A DNA stretch of 64,000 nucleotides, taken from assembly GCA_963693285.1 (NCBI GenBank), contig OY848928.1:1116501-1180500 (forward strand), given 5' to 3'. How positions within the stretch are numbered: the first letter of the stretch is position 1; each line of letters begins with the position of its first letter. A program made the position numbers and the translations under genes. This document shows, piece after piece, positions 50,318 through 63,020 of this stretch. The notes under the pieces were generated by a model. It was not told the origin of the DNA, searched no databases, and saw only the letters and a program-made list of their open reading frames with translations. This DNA is from Xestospongia muta. Lineage: Eukaryota > Porifera > Demospongiae > Haplosclerida > Petrosiidae.

Positions 50318-52363
50318 GTGTTACATGTCTAATATTAAGTTCACTTACCCTTCACAGTAATAGTAGTACATAGTACAGTTGAATTAACACTATTGACAGC
50401 ACTACAGCAGTACTCAGTGTTATCATTAGGTTTAGCATTATATATGAGGATACTACCATTGGTAAAGACGATGAAATCAGAGATATTATTACCAGGTCGT
50501 ATTGTGTCAAATCTATAAAGAAGAGGAAAATGATTTTGTGAAGCACTTCATTATTATAATGATATATTTACAAAATGATAGCAATGACGTGAGTATATTC
50601 TATCATTCATTTTCCTAGCCATCCATCCACCATCCATAAGTCTATTCACTCCTTACAAAGCCACAGGTTGAGGAATTCCACTTGATATACAGGTTAATAT
50701 GGTTGATGCACCAGCTGTCAGTCTTGTCTCTCCTGTGATAGTAACACTAGGGGCACTGTATGCTACAAAAAAGAAAGACTCACTGATCATTGACCACATA
50801 GAAATAAATGGCAGAATAACTACATAACAATAAGTATTATAACTCTTACCTTGAAACAATACCCTGGAGGCTTCTACTTTTACAGTAGTACCATCACTAA
50901 CTCTACAAGCATATGTTATCATGCCAGAAGGAGCAGAAGAAAATGTATGAATTAATGTACCAGTTGGAATGGCTATGCTTACATCTTGATTAATATCATT
51001 AGGATCAGCCGGCATACCATTAATAAGTAATTCCATGCTGGTTTCGGTAGTGTTGGTTGATTTGCATGTGACTACAACTGTTCGAACTACATTACTATTT
51101 GCTTGATAGTTTAGTCCAATACCTACATTAAGAACTGTTGGATTATTCCCTGGATCAACTCCTGTAACAATGATATCAAAACCATTTGGATCAAAATAAG
51201 AGATAGCAGAACCAGCGCTATCAGAACCAACAAAATTGCTAACAGTAACTTGGTACCAACCAGCATTCTGACGCGCAAGTCGAGACAATATTACTGTGAA
51301 CTTATTGTTTGATATGTACAGATTTTTATCAGGATCTGTAGCAATGACCTGTCCATTTAGACGCCATACAACATTACTAGCTGGTGGTATGCCAGGGTGC
51401 TTAAGAATAGTCCTAATGTTAATGTAAGTACCATTAGGAGCTATTACATCTGTGCCAACATTAACTACAACAGGTTGAGCATTGGAAGTAAAAGTCAAAA
51501 TGTCACTATCCTCATAAATCTCTGGTTTAGATGTGTTGAGAAGGAGGTAAGTATAATGACCCCATATATCTTCAGCTAGTGTTCTTATGTTAGTAACAAA
51601 AGCACGTCCATAAAATGTACTAATACAGAGAAGGAAAGGACCTTGAAAGAGTTTGACATCATATCTGTCGTAGGAGAAGATACCATCATGTTGTGCACTG
51701 ATTACATGATTAATGATTGGAATAATACGCTGAGGTAGTGAGGGGGATATTATAGTCTTATTGCTGTAGATAAATTGGTCTATCATCCCAAAATTATAAC
51801 ATACATCTCCTAAATAAGGATGAATAGATGCTATAATCTTCAAATGATAAATATCAATTCTGTTATAGGTTCGAATGGCTTGAAGTTTTGCAAAGAGCAA
51901 TGGTCCAATAGTGACTGAGGTTCTATTGAAAATGACCCTATTATTCTCTTGACGATAGTGATTTATGACTTCAGTACTATCAGGATACACAGCAGTGAGT
52001 AGTACTTCATAAGTACTAGTCTTATTATTAGCATCAGAGATATTCACATAAATCTCAAAGTTACCATTGGGAATACTGATGTGGAATATTGATGCTTCTG
52101 CTAGAGGGATTCCATTTCGAGATCCACCAGCTAGAGAATAGAGAAAAAAATCATCACATTATGAGTATTGACTGATAATACAACAACAATGATTGTTAAA
52201 TTGAAGGATACACTAGTAGATACTTACTACCAGGACAGTCTTGTGTGTTACATAGCTGATAGGAGGGAGGCATGTCTGTTTCATTGCATTGAGTAGATGG
52301 CTCATTGCCAACTAGACAAAGTATTGCACGAACCTGAACTCCTACACCACAGGTTCTATTACA

Positions 52364-52444
<81 letters not shown>

Positions 52445-55400
52445 AATGAGAGTACCAATTTAATAGTAAGTGATACATGTAACTTACGCGAGTAAAAGGT
52501 TGCGACACCCATCTAGGCTGGGGTGGTAGTGGTGTGGTAGGTGATGGAGGTGATGTTGCTTCAGGTTCTTGAGTAATATCAAGGAAGGTCATAGCTTGAT
52601 CTGAACCAACTGAATTGCTAACAAAACATCTGTAATTTCCCTGGTCACTTTCTTCTGTAATTTTGATAGTTAATTTATCATCTTCTATTGAATATTTAAT
52701 GATATTATCGACAATTAATTGACCATCTTTTCTCCAAATATATGAGGTCACTGGAGGATTACCCACCTCAGAGAGTTCACAAAGAAGAGAGAACTTATGT
52801 ATCTGTTCCAAAACTGAAATGGGAGTGGTACCCACTTGGAATACTTGACCAGAAGTAGAAATGTCAGATATTGGTGGTCCAGAACCCCCAAGAATTTGAG
52901 GTGCTTTGAGTGATCCAACAAGCTGATTATATGTATTCATTATATCAATAATAAAAGTTAGATCTGTTGTGTAGAGGCCAACATTAAAATCAGAGGAATA
53001 ATCAATACACACGTACAAAGGACCAACAACAGTGTGTGGAGGCCTTGAATCAGATGGAAGATATCCAATAAAAGGTGTAAGTCGTATTGTATCAGCTCTA
53101 AAAAGAGCAGCAATACTAGTAATAGTCATGCTGTTAAAAGTCAGCGTAAAATTCTCATATTTCATGACAGTGTTGTTGCTGACCAGGTGACATTCATTTG
53201 CCGGTATACCATTTGTAGGTATCACAGTGATGCTGAATACATTGTCAGGATCATAAGCAAGATTCATTGTGAAATCAGACACTGAAATAGTAGGCATGGG
53301 AGAGGTTGGAGTTATCTGTAGGTTAATGATTGGTTTGACAGAAGTCACTCCATTAATTTGCTGTTGTATAATGTTATATGTGGAACCAGTCTCTGAACAA
53401 ATGCCTACAAATTGTATGTAGTAGGAACCAGTATTGTTATCAGATACTATATACACAGTACCAACACCATCTGGAATGGTAGGCTCAATAATAGCACTGT
53501 CTAAAATGTTAAGAAAAAACTCAAATATTGTAATAATTATATTAGCCATTTCTTTCCCTCTCTCCCTGACTTACCTGGTATACAGCCTGTAATAGTATTA
53601 CACAGTTCAATAGATGGGGGAATAAAACGAGATGTTTGTTCTAAAGGATCAGTACAAGATGTTGAGTGTATACCTGCTTGTGTTTGACACTTGACAAATT
53701 GTACTCGAACACCACATGTAGATTCTGAGCACTGAAAATAAAATTACAAGTAATAAAGATACAAAAAATGTGAGATAGTTACCTGGCTCCATTGACTTGG
53801 GAACCAAGAAGCACCATCTAAAGTTGAAGGAAAAATTGGCTGAGGAAGAATAGGAATAGGAGGTGCTGTTGGTCCTGGTGTCGGTGGAAATAGTGGCCCT
53901 GCTGTTTCATTATACATGGAGAAGATGATCCGATAAGTTTCAGGACAAGATACATAAAATGATTCGTTATGAGTGAAATAAAAGTAGCCAGGACCAAAAT
54001 ACGTGTCATTTGAGAAATTAGTATACATTTGTGGAGTAACATCATTAGAAGTATAAACAGTGAACTTGTCCATCCGTGGTATCATACCAACCACTTGTTC
54101 AGTAATTACGTTTGTATTGATAGCAGTAAAATTACGATATGAGACGTACTCATAACTTTCAATATAATGTACTGTTGTTCTACTAATAGCAATAATATCT
54201 ATTCCTGCAATGATTAGAATAACATCACCATTTGGTGCAGTACAATTCTCTGGCTTCAGACAAACAACTTCAGTTACAGCACGAATTACATCATCACGAT
54301 CAGTGATTAATGTACTAAAACCATTCATTGGATGAGGTATGCCGCTAATACCATCAGTTACAATAGTAACAGGACCATCAACACGTATAGCAGTGTCTCC
54401 TGTACTCACAGCTGGAGTACTATTACCTCTATAATATTGTATAACTCTGTCACTATTGGTGGTAATATTAAAGATCAGATTACCAGTAGTGCTATCATAA
54501 ACTTGATATCCAGTTGATGAAATGATGGCATATTGTCTTGAGTAAATAGTTGTCCTTGTTGACCCTAATAAAGTAACTACATCAGCTCCTCCAATTGTAA
54601 GACTAATTCTACCATTGCGTACTCTATTAACAACTCTTAAGTTAGTTGGAGGGACAAACGAATTGATAACATTAATAGTACTTTGATCCTGAGTGAAGAA
54701 GGCTTCTCTAAAGAGCTGGTTGATGTAAAGTTTACTAGGTCCTTGTTGATTAGGACCACTTCCTTGATAAAATTGTACATCTGTGCTTCCACTTTGATAA
54801 ACACCTAGTCTTCGAATGTTGGTAGCATTAAAAACCACATTATTGTTATTGTCACGAACAGTCACAACATTACTACTGTATTCAACACGTTCATTACTGC
54901 TAATGTCCCTTAAAGATCCACCTGTGAGAGTAATAACCTGGATAGTACCAATAGATAGACCTTGGCCACCATCTATATCAATAATATTTGGTGGTAGACC
55001 AGTGGGAACAGGTAAAGGAGATGGTTGTATTGTAGTAGTAGGCAGTACTATTGGTGGTGTAGTTGTTAACACTATTGATGGAATAGCTGGTGTTGATGTT
55101 GTTGGTTGGACAATAATAGTTAAAGTAATAGAGGAAATTAGATTGATAATGTTTTGTGTGTCAGTAATAAATGCTGTCCTATCTCCAGGTCTATAGTACA
55201 CAGATAATGGACCAAGTTCAAAACTGATAGTATCTCTTATTCTTGGAGCAGTGTCAGTGATCCTGAATTCAGTTACTCTGTTAGCTTGTACATAAAATAT
55301 ATTTTTTCCTGACATTGTACTCCCAGTCAAAGTATTCAAGCTGTAAGAAAGATCATCAGTAGCTCCAAGATCATAACGTTCAACACTGCCATCCAGAATA

Positions 55401-58400
55401 ATAATATCACTACCTCCAATTGTTAACACACTCTGTCCAAGTGAATTGGTACGTACACCTACAGCAAACACAGCATTGTTAACAAGATCAATTAGATTGG
55501 ATGCATTGATAAGAACAGATTGGTTACCCTTGACATAGAGTCGATAAGAACTATCCACTGATATTGTCTCATCTGAAGCGCTAGGATAGATAAAAATATT
55601 TTGTGCACCAGCTCTGTAGTATGTTAACTGAGAAATACCAGTAAATGGTCCTCTAGAGTCAGCAGGTGATAGAGTAATAGTACCACCATTATATCGAATG
55701 GAATCACCATTTCGTAAAGTCAAGTTCATGAATTTTGTGATATCAACAATATTATTACCATTCAGTGTCAATGAGGTAACACCATTATGCCATGTTGTTG
55801 TAAAGGTAGCAGTACTGGCAGTAATTGTTTGAGTAGTAGTAGCAGAAGTGATAGCATTTTGTGTAGACTGAGATGCTGTGAAAAAAGCAGTGTCACCACT
55901 AATATATAAAACCCCTGGTCCTGAGACAGGAGGAATACTACCTCCATTAATTGAAAATGAATTACCACCAGTGGAAGTCTCGAATGCAAAGAATGCAATA
56001 CCAGGAATGGTGTTTGAAGAATATAATAGTTGTTGTTGTACATGTGTTAGTGTAACTCCTGATGCTATGTTGATAGTTTGAGATATGTCAGATAATGTTA
56101 TCACATTAAATCCTGCAAAGCGCACAACATTACCTGAGACAGTGAACTGAGCTGTAGGAGTCCCTCCACTTTTAAAAAAGTCTATAATTTGTTGGAAGAT
56201 ATTATTAGTTATCCTTGAACCAACAGAAAACACAGCATTTTTATTGTTGATAAAAAAGGAACCATACTCCAGAAATGCAGTCTCTGTATTTTGAAATGGA
56301 GTATCCTCAAAACCTCTATCTCCAATACGAATAACTCGATCAATAGGTGAACAACTAGATGAACCAACTTGTAGAACTTTAGATGATGATGAATAGCTCA
56401 CTGCTCCAACAGTATTGTTTAAAACAGTAGAAGATGTTATAATGATAGCTCCTTGTGTAGAAAACTCAAAGTTAAATGAGACATTCCCTCCATTGATAAT
56501 GTTAACACTAAATGCAGTACCAAGAGTTTTGAATAGGTTAGTATTCAAAGTATCACTCTGAGAATAGACAGCAACAAATTGGTTTGAAAAACTATCTTGA
56601 TGAACAAGAAACAATCCAGTAGGTATATTCTGAACTCTTTTAGTACCACTAAATACATATGCAATACCCAAGGGAGAAATGTAGTAGTATCTGGTGATAT
56701 CAGCTGCTGTAAAGTCTGCTACTCCAGTAGAATATGTAACATTATTTCCAGAATATGTCACTGTCTCATTACTGGTGTTGAGATAACGTACAAAACTATA
56801 ACCAGATAACTGCATCACTGTTGTACCATCAATAACCAAATTGTTACCAATAGTAATAGTAGAAGGATTAGTCACTTGAAAACTGGCACTCTGAGAGTGA
56901 ACTCTTCCATCATTATAAACTTCTCTAGTAAACTTGTATGTAATGTACTGTGTTCTAGTGGTGATTCTGATTGTTGTTATTGAGTTATTTTTTTGAACGT
57001 TGACTGTTGAAAGTGTGCCATCACCATTTGTCAAGTTAAATGATGATAAAGGAACTGGTGATACGCCTAGATAACAAACAAGTAACATTGTTGAAAAGTC
57101 TTAGGGAGAGAGGTAATAGATATGAAAGGACATTAGAAGTATTTTGATTGGTTGTTGTATTGTATATATAGTTTGGTTTTGTTTATTGATTTTTAGTATT
57201 GGTTGTCTAGACAAATATAAAGTCTCAAATGTCCTTTCAAACAAGTAACATAAAAAGCAGACAGTATATACAAACATTAGTACGTGATATGATATAATAA
57301 TAAAAATCATTAAGTAATGGTCTATAATACTATACAACACTATAAAACACAGTAAAATAGGATCAGAAAACTTTACATAATCACAATTTTGGAAGTATCT
57401 AATGATTTTGTTATGGCTACATTATTTACATACTGATACATGATATAACTTCCTTAAGAAACAATATTTGTACATACTGATACATGATATAACTTCCTTA
57501 AGAAACAATATTTGTATTATAGTTGATCATGCACTGCTACTTAGCTGGTTGTTAATACCATGGTTAAATATAATTTAAGGGAAAATACATATTTTAAAGT
57601 ATATCATGGCACTAAAATGCTATTTATTTCTATTTTTACATTAATTTTTCAGATTGACAAAAGATCTGATGACTAACACCATCATTGTCATATTACATTC
57701 ATTCATGTATTAATATGTCCATTCAACAATTCTCTCACTATTATGTATTCATCTATACAGTAAATAACTGTCAATCACTTAACAATGTATTATTTATTGA
57801 TACTAGATAATAACAAATTACTATTTCAATAATCAATTCATATAACTTAATAAATAGTAACAATTGTTTGTCCAAAGTAAAGGCTGCCCTAATAAGGTGG
57901 TGATTATTACCATTGTGTTTAGAATCATTAGCAACTACACTAATAAGTATTATGTTACCGTATTATACTCAGTTCATATGATTTGTATCTATTAAAATTA
58001 CAACAAACTCTATGGACGTCCTACTATAGAAATCAAGGAGGGATCAATTAGACAATTTCAGCTGTTTGCAATAGCTAGAACACTAATTACTATAGTGCAC
58101 TCTTACATTAACAGTGACTGTAAATACCAAAGTATATATTTACAGTAAAATGTGTAGTCTCAATAAGATAATAACACCATCCTTTTTATTTCTTACCATG
58201 CCTAATAATTAGGTTGATTTTCACAAAGGCACTAAAATTAGTGTAGAAGAAACTTGATTTGGCTATATCATGTATGCTTGTTTTTCCAGCTGACAAGATG
58301 TGTTTATTATTCTCTAGATCTCATGGAGTCAAATTGTGTATTATCACACCACATTCGTAATAGAGAAGATCCTGCTGATCTACTAAACCCTGTAGTGTTA

Positions 58401-61400
58401 TGTCAATCTAATAATGAAGGAGGAGCCTTCTACTGAATTACTTTGGTGCCAAGGTGCTAATCTACTACAGTGATACTTAGAAACATTGTAATGGATAATT
58501 CAGGCCATCCCTATATAGGAACTGCTATCACGTGTCTGATATATTTTGGATGGAAATAGTCACGAATATATAATATATCCTGTGAAAACATTACTATCTT
58601 TATCTGCTACTAAAGGATTATGTATGCTTGTAATTGTGAAACAAATTACATAACACATAGTAATTAGGCTAGTTAATAGGGATTAATAAGTATAGTGTTA
58701 GTATAATTATATTTGTAACCTAGTGTATAAACAGTATAGGTGGATTCTAGAATAGGCTAGTATATTTCATTTGTAACCTAGTTTAGTTGAATAGACCAGA
58801 TTGAAACAGATGGATTAGAATAGGCTAGTAAAGTCTTTGACAAGAGAATACCATGACATTAGTTTCTCAATTTGGTTATATACCTAACTCTTGTCAGAAG
58901 GCAGAGTCTACAATTACGTGAGTACTATCATGAACATTGAAAGAAATTGATTTCACAGTGTGGTTAGATGTTATGTTCATAATTAAAACAAGTGAGTGCT
59001 ATTGACCTAATTGTTATTGATAGGTTGAGCATTAATTAGAAACAGGTCTATACCCAATTTTTTATTGGCTTTTGGTGGATGCTCGACCAGATTGAAAGCA
59101 TTTTAACAATTTAGACCAAGTATATCAAGCAGAATTTATTATGAAAAATAGTTCTTACCTGAACAAATATGTTGATTACAGATATCATACCAGACTGGTT
59201 GCCCATAAAAGAAATATTGATTGAAGTTACAGCAGTTCTCAGTATAGTGATCATCACAAATTGGATAAATAATACCAAGTTGATTGACACACTCAACATT
59301 TCTAGTCATAATGCCTCCACCACAAGTGACTGTACACTAAAAAGAGGAAATAAAAATGATTATAATAATTACTGGTTAATGACATCATTGTAATGTGTAT
59401 AAATGTTATGTAGCTCAGGGATGATACAACTGCTATTTCTATACTACCTTGTTTATATTGATCTAAGAACGTGTGTATGCATTGTGTCAGATATACAATC
59501 ACCTAGTTTGTACTATGTTTTCTCAGCTTGCAAGTGTAAGCTGCATGCTCCTTCCTTCATTTGCAAGGCTTATAACTTTTAAACAAATGAATTAAGACTA
59601 CCAAACTATAATGTTGCCATTACAACAATTAAGGTTAGGAACATTGTAATGACAATATCATAGTAGTCTTGACTTGTAACACAATTTCCATATATGGCTG
59701 AGTGACTATATAAAGGTCAAGATTGATTTTTTACAATTTAATTATTATAGATAGTAACATGATACATGATACTGTGCAGTGGAGTAGGAATAGGGGGGCC
59801 AGGAGGGCCAAGGCCCCCCCAACTTTACTGCAAGAGGGGCCAGGCCCCCCCTCCCAACTTTGCTTCAGGGGATATGTCCCCAAATTAAGTTCAGAATCAC
59901 TTTTACATTCACTATTAGCTAATGTATAATTACAATGTAGTACAATTAACACTTGGCTATTGATTTTATGTTTGAAAGCACATGACACATTTGAATTCAC
60001 CTGGTCAACTTAAGGCACATGGTACATGTGGTTGTTGGCCCTCCCAATTTTAGTTTTGTTCCTACTCCACTGCTGTGTATCTAGTAACAGAGTGCGTTCT
60101 CATTCTAGGTAGTATACAAATTCATATAGTACTATTACTCATTCACTAATTTAGTTTAAGGTTAGTCTCCTCCCCAGACCTACTCGCAAGGTATAGTAGG
60201 TCTGGTCACATGAGTTGACTTTTGTGTCCCCAGTAAGGAATGTGGCACGGTGTTGGTATGCAATTAGAGGTAGTGTGAAATATGAATATCATCAAATCGA
60301 AGTATGTGTGAAAGTGAATGCATGGGTACTCTTCATGAAATCTGCTACTCCTGCTTCTCTGACCTAAGCAGTAAACACAAAGATCATATTATTATAAAAA
60401 ACAAGAACGGTGAATATTTTTGTCTATACTCCATAGTTGTGATGTGCTAAGGAATGAGAAACTTGAAATGGAACTAGATAAGATTCACCAAAAAATAGAC
60501 AAACTCTTTTATAAATCTTCCTGGAGAACTCTCAATAGATATTCAAATGCACTGAAGACAGTTGAGCCATTGAAGAATCGGATAAAACTTCTGTTCCTGA
60601 ATGAGGTTAGTATTGATTATGCTAAATATTTTTAACAGCCAAATTAAAAACAAACAAGCATGGTATTACTTACCATTTTGGAACACAATGTGCTTCATCA
60701 ATAACAATACAAACAAGATTATCTGTGAAAACTCAACTTAGTAGTACATCTTTCCACTGCCTGTTATTTAGTAATGACTCTGGGCTCATAAAAATTAATT
60801 TGCAGGTACCACCTTCATTCCTTAATCCCTCAAACTCTTTCAATATCACAATCAGTTTCAGATATAAACTCAGCAGATATCCCAATCTCAATAAATTTTT
60901 TTTCCTGATCCATCATTAATGCAACTAGAGGTGATACACATACAATTGATAACCCTTTAACATTACAAATACAATCATAAACCTTTGGTAGAATGGAAAA
61001 GCATAGTGACTTATCATATCCAGTTGGAAGACAACAGAAAACATCATTCCCAGAAACAAATGCACTAATTAGTTTGTTTTGTTTCTCTTTGAGAATAAAT
61101 CCAAATTCTTTGACAACTTCATCGATTTTAGAGACAACATTTGCAGTAGACATATCTCCACACTTTAACATTTCAATTTGATGATATTCATATTTCACAC
61201 TACCTCTAATTGCATAATTGAAATGTTTATGTTTGGAAACGCAAAAGTGAACTCATGTGACCAGACCTACTTTAGCTTGCAAGTAGGTCTGGGGACGAGA
61301 CTAGTTTAAGGTGTATCACTATATACACACATATGCACTGTATATATATAGTATAGGCGAGGGATCACCTGATGCATATATTAAATCATACAGTGATCAC

Positions 61401-61921
61401 ATTAAAAAATTTTATATACTCACTGATGAAGGATTACTTAGTCGCACAGATAGTATTCTTGATGTTAGCGTCTTCTCCTGAAATGACGATAACAGTAGTT
61501 TCATAATAACATCTTACTAATCAAAAAGTAACAAAGACAACACCTCTTTTAAGTTTAAATTAGTCTCTATACAAAGGATCATAACATGACACATGCACAT
61601 CCACACACACACACTCTAGATCTAACTGCTAAACCTGAGACCTCACCCACAAATATGTGTATATGTAATAAAGATAAAAATAGAAAACAATGATGACTTC
61701 ATTACGAATGCTAATAATAATATTAAAATGAATTCATAAACTTTATTTTTCATGTGGGTATAGATTATTATTTCAACAAGCACGTACTTCTGAGTATGGT
61801 GTTACTATGACCACTATCACTGCTGCAAGCATTAACTAAATAGACAAGAGAATTTAAATCATGTATTATCAAATTAAAGTACTCATTTAATCCTTACCGA
61901 AGTTGTAATGAAGCTAGCCAT
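46098..61921 (-). CDS. Giant secreted repeat/Ig/TSP1/PLAC protein, copy 2, with a one-base insertion
   Basis: Same 25 exons as copy 1: 61898-61921, 61788-61835, 61424-61477, 59159-59336, 53783-57066, 53575-53731, 52488-53500, 52228-52363, 50850-52130, 50657-50762, 50349-50512, 50082-50239, 49855-50032, 49291-49626, 48764-48958, 48419-48578, 48244-48359, 47919-48126, 47688-47741, 47422-47551, 46991-47228, 46707-46883, 46478-46657, 46279-46423, 46098-46201. They total 8824 nt, one more than a multiple of three. The extra base is a G at about 48508-48510 in an Ig exon; it brings a stop eight bases later (reads LLIDLY, then stop). Without it the protein would be 2940 aa. As it stands, translation would end after about 2,460 residues, losing the last Ig domain, the C-terminal TSP1 array and the PLAC tail. 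The signal peptide (LAAVIVVIVT core) and the first exons differ strongly from copy 1, while the middle is nearly identical. Confidence 0.82.
49050..49235. repeat. 60-bp minisatellite in TSP1/Ig copy 2, about three units
   Basis: Counterpart of 33510-33830 with fewer units. Each unit again carries GGTAAGTACTG on the coding strand. Confidence 0.85.
50242..50312. repeat. (GA)n microsatellite, copy 2
   Basis: Counterpart of 34824-34909, directly at the acceptor of the exon 50082-50239. Confidence 0.9.
52366..52442. repeat. (GA)n microsatellite at the exon 8 acceptor, copy 2
   Basis: About 38 GA units next to the acceptor of exon 52228-52363. Copy 1 has only about ten units at 36969-36994, so the tract expanded after duplication. 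Confidence 0.9.
57067..59158. other. TSP1/Ig copy 2, intron 4
   Basis: A 2.1-kb AT-rich intron, twice the length in copy 1. It has a 44-bp direct duplication (57427-57514) and a repeat segment at 58485-58540 shared with a DENND4 intron. The frames at 57101-57340 and 58254-58436 look like chance. Confidence 0.5.
57427..57514. repeat. 44-bp direct tandem duplication
   Basis: Two consecutive identical 44-base units (57427-57470 and 57471-57514), each starting TACATACTGATACATG. Confidence 0.95.
59777..60072. mobile_element. 296-bp non-autonomous hAT-like element
   Basis: The ends are CAGTGGAGTAGGAA and its inverse, flanked by CTGTG on both sides (59772-59776 and 60073-60077). It has a C/G-rich block near the left end (GGGGGGCCAGGAGGGCC) unlike its surroundings. 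It lies in intron 3 of TSP1/Ig copy 2 and is absent from copy 1. The CAGTGG terminus and 5-bp duplication point to a hAT-like family; no transposase is present. Confidence 0.7.
60420..60635 (+). CDS. Unassigned 71-codon frame inside the inverted-repeat element
   Basis: The frame contains LEMELDKIHQKIDKLFYKS and LKNRIKLLFLNEV. It is helical, charged and non-random, and may be part of a captured or element-encoded exon. A pyrimidine-AG just before the CDVLRNEK segment (CTCCATAG) could be an acceptor. I recognise no family; it may be a relic. Confidence 0.3.
   Translation: MSILHSCDVLRNEKLEMELDKIHQKIDKLFYKSSWRTLNRYSNALKTVEPLKNRIKLLFLNEVSIDYAKYF
60674..61198 (-). pseudogene. RecQ-like DNA helicase fragment
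   Basis: The minus frame starts in the right terminal repeat (MKYEYHQIEM) and covers the N-terminal half of a RecQ helicase core. A motif 0-like region is followed by a Walker A segment LPTGYDKSLCF, in which the Gly before Lys-Ser has become Asp. SPLVALMMDQ follows, and after a frame change SPESLL and VIDEAHCVPKW (the DEAH box), then a GTAAGT donor. A stop after CDIERV and another near 60732 break the frame. The substituted P-loop Gly would impair ATP binding in any case. No helicase C-terminal half is present. It belongs to the element at 60162-61302, not to the surrounding gene. Confidence 0.8.
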
Positions 61922-62313
61922 GTCACATTGATGTTCTGTCCTCAAGGATAAACCTCAAAATCGTTAGACCCCGTTGATTACGAAATTGCTGCATGTGGGT
62001 TCCAAGTTCAACATTCATGCGGGTCTGGTACTCCATAAATTTTCCGTTAAAGTATTATCATTTTCCGTAAAGTATAACAACATTGCTTATAGGTTCATTT
62101 GCTAAGCAACATAGGAAACAGTACGGAAAAGCAGTCTACGTACATGACGGTGTATAAAATCATAATTACAGTAGATCTTTAATGTTGAGCTTTTCTAGAT
62201 GGACACAACATCAATCATTTGACAAAGACAAAAACTATTAAAGTTTGGCTACAAATAAAGTCTACTTAGCAATTAACAACATCTATAAAAGTGGTTCATA
62301 AATCTTGAGCTGT
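61922..62313. other. Gap between TSP1/Ig copy 2 and the GPCR-like gene
   Basis: Promoter side of TSP1/Ig copy 2 and 3' side of the GPCR-like gene, both on the minus strand. No coding signal seen. Confidence 0.5.
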
Positions 62314-62971
62314 TTATTTCTTTTTGGATTGATATCGCTCTTCTGCTTCTCTTTGTAGTTTCTTCTTTTCATCTACTTCATCATCTTTAGTGAAAGATGT
62401 CTCAACTGACACATCACCTTCTATCTCTTTAATAATCTCCATATTGTCTAGGGCTATGGTAGAAGACGGGAGATATTTGCTTTCCTCTTCTATATTCAAT
62501 TGAAGAAATGAATTCTTCTTTAAAGTGGAATTGTCACAGCCATGGACAGATGTCCCTCTTAAAGTCCCACCAATGACTGTACTTCGATCACCTTTTCGGT
62601 TTTTAATTGAAAATGTGGACAATCCTAGGTCACTGATATGTTTGCCTGTAATACCAAAGAACCATCGCTTCCAGTAATTTCTCACTTCTTTAGAACGAAG
62701 ACACTGCATTATAAAAATGAACAGACCATGGAAGGCAGTGATGATCACAAACAATGCAGCAAAGAGATCTCGTACTGTCTTGTTGGTGTAGATATCTTGA
62801 GTAGCAAACAGTCCAATACCCCATCCTAACCCAAACAAGACTGATAATATTACTGCTATTATCAGTTGTTGGTGTATATTGTCTTTCTTTGATTTGGTAT
62901 CTTTTACTTGAGATTGAAAGATTTTATGTACAAATAGCAATAACTGAAAAGTCAAAACAAATCCTTCTATT
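62314..62971 (-). CDS. Adhesion-GPCR-like 7TM protein, last exon (partial)
   Basis: One exon of 219 codons begins after a TTTTCAG acceptor; only one phase is open. It starts with IEGFVLTFQLLLFVHKIFQ, which looks like the end of TM5. TM6 follows (LIIAVILSVLFGLGWGIGLFAT) with the L-G-W-G-x-G-L-x-A-T pattern of class B/adhesion receptors. TM7 (LFAALFVIITAFHGLFIFIMQCL) ends in RSKEVRNYWKRWF. A cytoplasmic tail of about 130 residues is rich in Ser, Glu and Lys. The earlier exons are not next to it; the adjacent sequence is a decayed gene of another family, so they must lie beyond 64000 or be lost. A fragment of this exon's 3' end recurs at 44733-44800. Confidence 0.7.
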
Positions 62972-63020
62972 CTGAAAATGTTAACATTTAACTACATTCA
63001 GAAGAAAAATGAATAAAAAA

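Larger units (their letters stand above)
60162..61302. mobile_element. 1141-bp element with long terminal inverted repeats carrying a RecQ fragment
   Basis: The ends start AGTCTC(C/G)TCCCCAGACCTAC and are inverted copies for about 135-150 bases with a diverged middle. Each end also folds on itself (CCAGACCTACT ... AGTAGGTCTGG). A 9-bp direct repeat, AGTTTAAGG, flanks the element (60153-60161 and 61303-61311). Inside are a broken RecQ-helicase fragment (minus) and an unassigned plus frame at 60420-60635. Long terminal repeats, a 9-bp duplication and gene fragments resemble Mutator-like (Pack-MULE) elements, but no transposase is seen, so the class is inference. It lies in intron 3 of TSP1/Ig copy 2. 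Confidence 0.75.
44801..62400. repeat. Segmental duplication, unit 2
   Basis: Second copy of the 29206-44800 unit in the same orientation, offset 15,595 bp at its left end. It is longer because introns 3 and 4 of the TSP1/Ig gene expanded and two transposons entered. It runs into the intact GPCR-like exon. Confidence 0.8.

Noticed and set aside
57101..57340. Hydrophobic minus frame in intron 4 of TSP1/Ig copy 2
   Set aside because: AT-rich composition alone gives such frames; no start context, splice site or homologue in copy 1.
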